A stretch of 64,000 nt of DNA from contig CAIJRD010000009.1 of NCBI GenBank assembly GCA_903822975.1, positions 62,001 to 126,000 on the forward strand. The letters run 5' to 3'. Shown piece by piece: positions 34,953 through 41,651 of the stretch. A program made the position numbers and the translations under genes. The notes beneath the pieces were generated by a model that did not search any database, was not told the origin of the DNA, and saw only the letters and a program-made list of their open reading frames with translations. This DNA comes from an uncultured Sinobacteraceae bacterium (lineage in GTDB: Bacteria; Pseudomonadota; Gammaproteobacteria; Nevskiales; Nevskiaceae). Every line of letters starts with the position of its first letter. Positions within the stretch are counted from its first letter, which is position 1.

Positions 34953-35951
34953 ATGGTTGAAGTGGTCGACACGGGTGGTTTGATCTGCGGATTTCGTCTG
35001 CGCGCCGATGGCGCCGCCGAAGCGCTGCCCTGGTGCGTCGATCCGCGCAGCTATGGGGTGGTGCCGGGCGCCGGCGAAGCGCCGCTGTGGCTGCACTTCA
35101 ATCTGGTCGATACGCGTGCCGACCAATGGATCGCCGCCTGCGAGCGCATTCCGCCCGAAGCGCGCGAGTTGTTGCTCGACGCCGATCCGCGCATGCATCT
35201 GGAGCCGCTCGCCAACGGCCTCGGTGGCGTGCTGGGCGATCTGCATCATGACTTCGCCGAGGACCCGGAAGGCTTCGGCGTGCTGCGCGTGTACGTCGGC
35301 GAGCGGATCATCGTCAGCGGCCGCCGGCATCCACTGGAATCCTTCAACCGCCTGCGCCGCGAGCTGCTCGGCGGCGAGGTCATTGCCAGCCCGATCCAGT
35401 GGCTGGCGCAACTGGTGCTGAACCTGGCCGAGACTTTCACGGCGGCGATCGCGGTGGTCAACGAACAGGTCGACGACGCCGAGGATCGCATCCTGGTCGG
35501 TCGCGTCGACGAGGAAGGCCAGCAGCTCGGTCGTGTGCGGCGACTGCTGGCGCGGCTGCGGCGCCACGTAGGCGCCAATCGCCAGGCCTTGATCCACGCG
35601 CGCGCACGGTTGCCCGGCTGGTGCAGCGATGCCGATGCCGCAAAGCTGCGCCTGGCCATCGAGCGCCTCGATGCGGTGGCACAGGATCTGGAACTGGCGC
35701 AGGAACGCGCGCGCCTGCTGCAGGAAGAAATTGCCGGCCGACTCAGCGAGGCGACCAACCGCAATCTGTATCTGCTGTCGATCGTCACCGCGGTGCTGCT
35801 GCCGATCACGCTGATCACCGGCGTCTTCGGCATGAACGTCGCCGGATTGCCCGGGCTGCAGGACCCGCACGCGTTCGCCTGGGTCATGCTGCTGATGGGC
35901 GTCACGGCGGTGGCAACCCTGGTGGTGCTGCACTGGCGCAAGTTGTTCTGA
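34953..35951 (+). CDS. CorA/ZntB-family metal ion transporter
   Basis: The 332-residue product (from ATG 34953; GTG 34932 is an alternative) has a long cytoplasmic N-terminal domain with an extended helix (about 170-270). Two C-terminal membrane segments follow, with the family signature GVFGMN between them (YLLSIVTAVLLPITLITGVFGMNVAGLPG). A short loop and a last helix (FAWVMLLMGVTAVATLVVL) end in basic residues. The spacing after GMN (VAGLPG) is as in ZntB rather than Mg-type CorA, so zinc or another divalent ion is plausible. It is divergent from the acyl-CoA dehydrogenase and has no evident link to it. Confidence 0.88.
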   Translation: MVEVVDTGGLICGFRLRADGAAEALPWCVDPRSYGVVPGAGEAPLWLHFNLVDTRADQWIAACERIPPEARELLLDADPRMHLEPLANGLGGVLGDLHHDFAEDPEGFGVLRVYVGERIIVSGRRHPLESFNRLRRELLGGEVIASPIQWLAQLVLNLAETFTAAIAVVNEQVDDAEDRILVGRVDEEGQQLGRVRRLLARLRRHVGANRQALIHARARLPGWCSDADAAKLRLAIERLDAVAQDLELAQERARLLQEEIAGRLSEATNRNLYLLSIVTAVLLPITLITGVFGMNVAGLPGLQDPHAFAWVMLLMGVTAVATLVVLHWRKLF

Positions 35952-36181
35952 TCGTTTGCACGACTGCGCCGAAGCGCGGACTACCAAGCACTGCGGGGCA
36001 GGCGCGCAGCGCGCGCTCGATCGGTCTGAATTCGGTGTCGCGGAACCGGCGCTCGGCGCTGGCGGCTTGCAGATACCTTGCAGATACCGCAGGCCGTCCC
36101 CAGATTGACCGCAACCGTCCGCGGATTGACCCTGCACGGGTCGAACCGTACCGTCGCGCCAGATTCTCCCTCACGCCCCGA

Positions 36182-37978
36182 ATGAACGACTCCACGCTGA
36201 CCATCAATTCCGCACCCGCGCCTGCGGCTCCGATAGCGGCCCCGTCGCGCCGCCTGGTTTCGCTGGGCGCGTTGTGGCCGTTCGTGCGGCCTTATCGCAG
36301 CAAGCTGGTGCTGGCCTTCCTGCTGCTGTGCGGCGGCTCGGCGGCGATGCTGACGGTGCCGATGGCGATGCGCGATCTCATCGATCACGGCTTCACCGCA
36401 GGTGCCGCGATCCATTGGCACTTCATCGCGTTGTTCGGCATTGCGGTGGTCTGGGGCCTGATGTCGGCTGGTCGCTTCTATACCGTGACCTGGATCGGCG
36501 AGCGCGTTACTGCCGATCTGCGCAGCGCGATCTACGCGCGCATGCTGTCGCAGTCGCCGGAATTCTTCGAGACCACCAAAACCGGGGAAGTGCTGTCGCG
36601 ACTGACCGCCGACACCACGCTGGTGCAGACGGTGGTCGGTTCGTCGCTGTCGATGGGCCTGCGCAGTGCATTCCAGTTTGTTGGCGGCATGGCGATGCTG
36701 GCGATCACCAGCGTCAAGCTGTTCGCGATCATCATCGTGCTGCTGGTACTGGTGGTCGTGCCGTTGATCGCAGTCGGCCGCGGCGTCAAGCGCTTGTCGC
36801 GCGAATCGCAGGATCGCATCGCCGACACCTCCGCGGTCGCCGGCGAAATCCTCAACGCGATGCCGACGGTTCAGGCGTTCACTCACGAGGCCTACGAGAC
36901 CGGCCGCTACGATCGCACGGTCGCACAGAGCTTCGACTCGGCGATCCGTCGCACGCGCCTGCGGGCCGGCATGACCGCGGGGATGATCACCGGCGTGTTT
37001 GGCGCGATCGTCTTCGTGCTGTGGATCGGCGCGCAGGCGGTGATTGCCGGTTCGATGACGGCGGGCGATCTGGCCTCGTTCATCCTCTATGCGATCGTCA
37101 CCGCTGGCGGTGTCGGCACCATCGCCGAGGTGTGGGGCGATGTGATGCGCGCCGCCGGGGCCACCGGCCGCCTGATGGAATTGCTCGCCGCCGAGCCGGT
37201 GATCCGTGCGCCGGCCGCGCCGGTGCATCTGCCGGAATCGCGCCAGGCCAGCGTTCGGTTCGAAGCGGTTCGGTTCCACTATCCGTCGCGGCCGCAGACC
37301 GCCGCACTCGACGGCATCACGCTCGATATCGCCCCCGGCGAGACCGTGGCGCTGGTCGGACCCAGCGGTGCCGGCAAGACCACCCTGTTCCAGTTGCTGC
37401 TGCGCTTCTACGACGTCGGTGCCGGCGCGATCCGCTTCAATGGCATCGATCTGCGCGCGCTCGATCCGAGCGCCTTGCGCAGCCACATCGGCATCGTGCC
37501 GCAGGATGCGGTGATCTTCTCGGCCGACGCCTACGAGAACATTCGTTACGGCAACGCCGATGCCACCGACGAGGAAGTGATCGCCGCCGCACGCACCGCG
37601 CGCGCCGACGAATTCATCGCGCGCCTGCCGGAAGGCTACAAGACGTTTCTCGGCGAGCGTGGCGTGCGGCTATCGGGTGGCCAGCGTCAGCGCATCGCCA
37701 TCGCGCGCGCGGTGCTGAAGAATCCGCCCTTGCTGCTGCTCGACGAAGCGACCAGCGCGCTCGACGCCGAAAGCGAAGCGCTGGTTCAGCGTGGACTCGA
37801 AGCGGCGATGCAGGGGCGAACCACGCTGATCATCGCGCACCGGCTATCGACGGTGCAGCGCGCCGACCGCATCGTGGTAATGGAGCAGGGCCGCGTGGTC
37901 GAGATCGGCACGCCGGCCGAACTGCTCAAAAGTGGCGGTCTGTATGCGCGGCTGGCGAGCCTGCAGCTGGTGGTCTGA
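36182..37978 (+). CDS. ABC exporter, fused permease-ATPase (MsbA/BmrA type)
   Basis: The 598-residue half-transporter has six membrane helices (about 30-330) and an ATPase domain with Walker A GPSGAGKTT, Q-loop VPQDAVIF, signature LSGGQRQRIAIARA, Walker B LLLLDEATSALD and switch His in IIAHRLSTV. It would act as a homodimer; the substrate (lipid, drug or peptide) cannot be told. The coding frame is open far upstream, but ATG 36182 gives the usual N terminus. The 230-base gap before it contains a short duplication of GCAGATACC and no gene. Confidence 0.93.
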   Translation: MNDSTLTINSAPAPAAPIAAPSRRLVSLGALWPFVRPYRSKLVLAFLLLCGGSAAMLTVPMAMRDLIDHGFTAGAAIHWHFIALFGIAVVWGLMSAGRFYTVTWIGERVTADLRSAIYARMLSQSPEFFETTKTGEVLSRLTADTTLVQTVVGSSLSMGLRSAFQFVGGMAMLAITSVKLFAIIIVLLVLVVVPLIAVGRGVKRLSRESQDRIADTSAVAGEILNAMPTVQAFTHEAYETGRYDRTVAQSFDSAIRRTRLRAGMTAGMITGVFGAIVFVLWIGAQAVIAGSMTAGDLASFILYAIVTAGGVGTIAEVWGDVMRAAGATGRLMELLAAEPVIRAPAAPVHLPESRQASVRFEAVRFHYPSRPQTAALDGITLDIAPGETVALVGPSGAGKTTLFQLLLRFYDVGAGAIRFNGIDLRALDPSALRSHIGIVPQDAVIFSADAYENIRYGNADATDEEVIAAARTARADEFIARLPEGYKTFLGERGVRLSGGQRQRIAIARAVLKNPPLLLLDEATSALDAESEALVQRGLEAAMQGRTTLIIAHRLSTVQRADRIVVMEQGRVVEIGTPAELLKSGGLYARLASLQLVV

Positions 37979-38136
37979 GACCCGCCCAACGACGAGCTGC
38001 GATTCGCACCACGTTGTTACGGGTCGTACATTCATTGCGCTGAACGCGGGCACGCGAAGAGCGAGCGGATCGAGCGCGGGGCTATTGGTTTCAGCGTATT
38101 GATATCGAGCCGCGCGTCGACATCGCTAGGTCTCAG

Positions 38137-38213
38137 CCTGCTCTCGGCTCGCTCTCAGCCCGCTCCCAGTTCGCTCTCGGCTCGCTCCCAGCCCGCTCTC
38201 TGCTCGCAGTCGG
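38137..38213. repeat. 11-bp tandem repeat, seven copies
   Basis: Seven consecutive 11-base units of the form (C/T)(C/T)CGCTC(T/C)C(A/G)G run from 38137 to 38213; the last is the most diverged. The array lies between the ABC exporter and the convergent secreted-protein gene, ending a few bases before the latter's stop. The unit is close to one DNA helical turn. Confidence 0.88.
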
Positions 38214-38219
38214 CTAGCG

Positions 38220-38618
38220 CTAGGGTGCGTCAGCCTCGACCGGCGGTTTCGGTGCGCAGGCGCCGGTGACGTAGCCGCTGACCTTCGGCGGCATGATGTC
38301 TTCGTGTGCCTGGTAGTAGTCGTAGCCGTACTGCTTTTCGAGCTTGTTGATCGCGCAGTCGCAGGCGTCCATCAGCGGGTTCAGGTGCGGCGCGGCGCGC
38401 TCGTAGAAGTCGGTCGGCAGCTCGGTGCTGTTGGTCATCATCAGGTAGTCCTGCGCAATACGATCGCGCATGCCGCCTTTGCATTCGCCGGCGGCTTTGG
38501 CCTTGGCCTCGGCCGGCCAGGGCATCAGCGGTACGGGATTGGCGGCCGATGCCGCTAGCGGCGCAATGCCCAGACTAAAACCCAGCCCGATGGTCAACAG
38601 AACGGTGTTGCGAGACAT
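38220..38618 (-). CDS. Small secreted protein of unknown function
   Basis: The 132-residue product starts at ATG 38618 with a clear Sec signal peptide (NTVLLTIGLGFSLGIAPLAASAANP). The mature part is mostly helical with GGMRDRIAQDYLMMTN, DFYERAAPHLNPLMDACDCAINKLEKQYGYDYY and a third cysteine pair partner near TGACAPK. The Cys residues (ECKGG, ACDCA, GACAP) could form disulphides in the periplasm. No family is recognised. The frame is open upstream of 38618, but that part is shadow-like. Confidence 0.7.
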   Translation of the reverse strand: MSRNTVLLTIGLGFSLGIAPLAASAANPVPLMPWPAEAKAKAAGECKGGMRDRIAQDYLMMTNSTELPTDFYERAAPHLNPLMDACDCAINKLEKQYGYDYYQAHEDIMPPKVSGYVTGACAPKPPVEADAP

Positions 38619-39142
38619 GAAGAAAATCCTCGAAAAGCAGTGCCTAGCGTAGCGCGAACCCGGCGTGCAGCGCTGCGCCGGCCCTGCGTATTTTTGCTTC
38701 AGTCGTAGACGCTTGTGTGACTGATGCACGCTAGACCGCGACGGCCGACGCCGGTTCCTGGGCGGAACGCCCGGCGGCATCCCGTGCGACGCGTGCAGCG
38801 CGCGCAATTGCAGGCTTGGTTCAGTGCGCGCGGCCCGCAATGCGAGCGCGGTCAGGCCGAACAAGCGCGGGTGGTGCGGCGATCCCTCGATCGAGCTGAA
38901 GACCCGTGCGGCAGCGCGCGCGTCGTGAGGGAGTTTGACGAGCACCCGACGAATTTCCAATCCGATCCCAAGGGTGAATTCGGTGCGATTCCGAGGAGTG
39001 ACTGCGAGGCGATTCCGAGGCGATTGCAAGGCGTCAACGAGGCGTCGACCGGGTGTCATCAGGGGGGGGCAGTGCGTCTTCCAGGCCTCGACGAGGCATC
39101 ACCGAAGCATCTCTATTGTCGAAGGCCCGACGGTTGCACCGT
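38619..39142. other. Gene-poor region with degenerate repeats
   Basis: About 520 bases without a convincing gene. From about 38985 to 39060 the sequence repeats loose GAGGCGATTCCGAG-like units, followed by a run of nine G at about 39061. Frames here are Arg/Thr-rich shadows. Confidence 0.45.
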
Positions 39143-40156
39143 TCAGAGTACGGCGTCGACCAGCCCCCAGGAGTGCGCTGTGACCGCGTCGATACGCTTG
39201 CCCGACAGCACCAGCCAGGCGGTGCGCTGGCGACCGATGCGTCGTGTAATGCTGCTACAGCCACCCGCACCGGGAATCAGACCGAATCGCAGTTCGGGCA
39301 ATTGGAAGTAGGCGTCCGGCTGTGCGGCGAGCGTTGCCGCAAACGCCGGAAACTCGATGCCGCTGCCGATGCATGCGCCATGCACGACGACACGTACACG
39401 TGCCGCGCATTGCGCCAGGTAACGACCGGGCAAGGCGAGGCTGCGAACCAGGTGGGCGCTGGCCGGGTCGGGGGCGGTGCCGAATTCGCGCAGCTCGCCG
39501 CCGGTGCTAAAACAGCGGCCGATGGCATCGATCTCGACCGACTCGATCGACGGATCCGCCAGCACCAGTTGCAAGGCTTCGACCAGTGCATCGCGCATTT
39601 CGACCGTCATCGCGTTGTGCGTCGACGGTCGATTCAACGTCAGGCGCAGGTTCGAGTCTTCGCGTGTCAGCAGCAGCGCCGGCCCCGGGTCGGACGAGGC
39701 TTCCAGCGGTTCGCGCGCGCGCGCGTCCAGCCAATGGCGGAATTCGGGGCCGGCCTGCAAGGAGGAATACGCCAGCGATTCGGCCACCAGTGCGGATTCC
39801 AAGGGCAGATGCTCCACCGCTCGCAGCAGCTGCACCAGCACGGCGGCAGCGATCGGGCTGCGGCGGATATTGGCGAGCAGCAGCGCGGCGTCGGCGCTGT
39901 CGCGCAGGCGGACGTCGCAGGCAGCGCTGAGCACCGACTCGACTGCGTCCACTTCAATGCCGAGCACCGGGCACGGCTGCCGCTGCAACCAGTCGGCCAG
40001 GAACTGTTGCTCGTCAAGGGGCAGATGTTGTGCGCTCAGGTGCAGCAGCAGGAACGGCTGCGTGCCCAGCGCCGAATACTCGCGCGCGACCGGTTCTGCA
40101 CGCGCAAGTGCCAGTGCAGCGGTGGGGGACAAGGGTGTCGGGTCGGGATCGCGCAA
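39143..40156 (-). CDS. Crotonase-family protein with permuted module order
   Basis: The C-terminal 180 residues form a crotonase core: STHNAMTVEMRDALVEAL, GRCFSTGGELREFG (oxyanion region), HGACIGSGIEF and QLPELRFGLIPGAGGCSSITRRIG. Both catalytic-type Glu residues (GIEF and LPEL) are present. The protein ends right after AHSWGLVDAVL, lacking the usual 60-70 residue C-terminal helical part. A helical segment resembling that part (NIRRSPIAAAVLVQLLRAVEHLPLESALVAESLAYSSLQAGPEFRHWLDAR) lies before the core instead. I recognise similar layouts in annotated enoyl-CoA hydratase/isomerase proteins, so this is probably natural. The start is uncertain: TTG 40156 fits, though the frame is open to 40282. 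It is divergent from the second crotonase. Confidence 0.75.
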   Translation of the reverse strand: MRDPDPTPLSPTAALALARAEPVAREYSALGTQPFLLLHLSAQHLPLDEQQFLADWLQRQPCPVLGIEVDAVESVLSAACDVRLRDSADAALLLANIRRSPIAAAVLVQLLRAVEHLPLESALVAESLAYSSLQAGPEFRHWLDARAREPLEASSDPGPALLLTREDSNLRLTLNRPSTHNAMTVEMRDALVEALQLVLADPSIESVEIDAIGRCFSTGGELREFGTAPDPASAHLVRSLALPGRYLAQCAARVRVVVHGACIGSGIEFPAFAATLAAQPDAYFQLPELRFGLIPGAGGCSSITRRIGRQRTAWLVLSGKRIDAVTAHSWGLVDAVL

Positions 40157-40384
40157 GGTTTTGTCGGATGTTCGGCGGCGGTGCGAACACGGCCAAGGGA
40201 TTGATTCGGCCCGCGCTGCGCGAGGCTTGAAAAGCCTAGCATGCTGGGTTTGCGCGATGACCATACAGGTTCGAGTTCGCATGCTGCGCGCCTCCGATCC
40301 AAACGAAATCCGCAGGTGCTTCGCGAAAAGGCCGCGCGCTCGCGCTGCACGATCCGATCATGCCGCAGAGGTGCCCCGCGGTTT

Positions 40385-40483
40385 CGCTGCAGTGCGGCTA
40401 AGGTGCCGCGGAGGTGTCGCTGCAGTGCGGCTAAGGTGCCGCGGAGGTGTCGCTGCAGTGCGTTTAAGGTGCCACGGAGGTGT
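40385..40483. repeat. 33-bp tandem repeat, three copies
   Basis: Units starting at 40385, 40418 and 40451 share CGCTGCAGTGCG(G/T)(C/T)TAAGGTGCC followed by (G/A)CGGAGGTGT; the first two are identical and the third has three changes. Diverged remnants continue to about 40530. The unit equals 11 codons, and both strands stay open through it. Confidence 0.92.
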
Positions 40484-40555
40484 CGCCGAGGTGCCGCCGA
40501 AGTGTGGCGAAGGTGGCGCGCGCGTGGCGCGCCGTTGCCGTTCTCCTGCAAATGG

Positions 40556-40570
40556 GTGAGGCTGACTCAC
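40556..40570. promoter_or_regulatory. Candidate TetR operator (site 2)
   Basis: GTGAGGCTGACTCAC differs from the perfect palindrome at 34788 by one base (sixth position G for T). It lies in the divergent control region, 130 bases upstream of the rightward crotonase. Confidence 0.65.
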
Positions 40571-40655
40571 GTGCTGCCACCTAGGCTTCAACGCATTCGA
40601 GTGAGCAGGTTCTCAGACGCCAAAAACCGGCTGAGTTGCGGCGACAACCTTAAAA

Positions 40656-40670
40656 ATGAGTTTGGCTCAC
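40656..40670. promoter_or_regulatory. Candidate TetR operator (site 3)
   Basis: ATGAGTTTGGCTCAC matches 12 of 15 bases of the perfect site, keeping both outer half-sites (TGAGT and CTCAC). It lies 30 bases before the ATG of the rightward crotonase, the same distance range as site 1 from its gene. Confidence 0.6.
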
Positions 40671-40699
40671 GAAAAGAGCCTCGTACGGCGGAGATTTCA

Positions 40700-41482
40700 A
40701 TGGCGGAACCAGTACGCGTGGAGCGCCGCGGCGCGGTGCAGTGGATCACGATTGATCGCGCCGAGCGGCGTAACGCGATCAACGAACAGGTGATCGCGGT
40801 GATCGCGCGCGGCATTGCCGAGGCGACCGCCGATGCGGAATGCCGTGCGATCGTCCTCACCGGCGCGGGCGACAACGCGTTCTGCGCCGGCGCCGATCTG
40901 CAGAAAAACGTGCAAGGCGGCGCGTTCTCGGTGGACTTCTCGCAGCCGCGGCATTACATCGTTGACCTGTTCAAACGCATGCAGGATTGTCGCCTGCCGA
41001 TCGTCGCGCGCGTCAACGGTCATGCCATGGCGGGTGGCTTCGGCCTGCTATGCGCCTGCGATCTTGCGGTGGCGGCAGACGACATTCGCATCGGCACGCC
41101 GGAGTCGAAAATCGGCGTGACGCCGATGATGATCCTGCCTCTGATGATGCGCCTGCTGCCGGCCCGCCGACTGCAGGAGATGTGCATCACCGGCGAGCAG
41201 TTCAGCGCCGCCGAAGCGCTCGAATGGGGCGTGTTGAATTACGTGGTTCCGCGCGCCGAGCTCGACGCCAAGCTGGACTGGCTGCTGTCGCGCATCGTCG
41301 ACAAATCGCCGACCGCGGTGCGGCTCGGCAAGCAGGCGTTCAATGCGATGCGCGACATGGGCCTGCGCGAATCGCTCGAGTACGCACAGGCCATGGTGCC
41401 GGTGATGTCGAGCACCGAGGACGCGCGCGAAGGCATGGCGTCGTTCCAGGAGAAGCGCAAACCGAACTGGACGGGTCGGTGA
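40700..41482 (+). CDS. Enoyl-CoA hydratase/isomerase family protein
   Basis: The 260-residue crotonase has ERRNAINEQV, AFCAGADLQ (oxyanion loop), NGHAMAGGFGLLCACDLAVA, GTPESKIGVTP and a full C-terminal helical part ending in FQEKRKPNWTGR. In ordinary hydratases the first catalytic Glu follows GGG-C; here the place reads GGFGLL, so that Glu is Gly, whereas the second Glu (TPESK) is kept. Simple hydratase activity is therefore uncertain. It is the first gene of the rightward operon and has two candidate operators upstream. Context suggests a glutaconyl-CoA-type substrate, as for AtuE or LiuC (inference). Confidence 0.9.
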   Translation: MAEPVRVERRGAVQWITIDRAERRNAINEQVIAVIARGIAEATADAECRAIVLTGAGDNAFCAGADLQKNVQGGAFSVDFSQPRHYIVDLFKRMQDCRLPIVARVNGHAMAGGFGLLCACDLAVAADDIRIGTPESKIGVTPMMILPLMMRLLPARRLQEMCITGEQFSAAEALEWGVLNYVVPRAELDAKLDWLLSRIVDKSPTAVRLGKQAFNAMRDMGLRESLEYAQAMVPVMSSTEDAREGMASFQEKRKPNWTGR

Positions 41483-41651
41483 GTCAAGTGCCGATGGCAC
41501 TTCGATCATCCTTACGTGACTGGCCATCGACGGCCGGGTCGGGGCTTGGCGAATGCGCAGCCGTCTCGCCAGGGATGGCCGTAACGCACTCGAAAATCAC
41601 TTGCCGCGTCGTCGGTCTGCTCGCTCTCTGCTCGATGTCAGCGGCATCCCA

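Larger units (their letters stand above)
40157..40699. promoter_or_regulatory. Divergent control region between two crotonase genes
   Basis: This 540-base stretch separates the leftward and rightward catabolic units. It holds a 33-bp tandem array (40385-40483) and two copies of the candidate operator (40556 and 40656). Open frames run through the array on both strands but encode only arginine-rich 11-residue repeats, so I regard it as non-coding. Confidence 0.6.

Noticed and set aside
35399..36181. Long N-terminal extension of the ABC exporter overlapping the ZntB-like gene
   Set aside because: The extension is shadow sequence of the transporter gene; ATG 36182 gives a normal exporter N terminus.
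38619..39142. Upstream extension of the secreted protein on the minus strand
   Set aside because: The open frame continues, but the signal peptide begins at ATG 38618 and the upstream part has degenerate repeats and shadow composition.
32341..40483. Tandem arrays as possible CRISPR
   Set aside because: Units are contiguous without unique spacers, unit sequences differ between arrays, and no cas gene is in the window.
40241..40699. N-terminal extension of the crotonase through the 33-bp array
   Set aside because: The extension would be arginine-rich repeats with no homologous counterpart, while ATG 40700 gives a normal crotonase start just after candidate operators.
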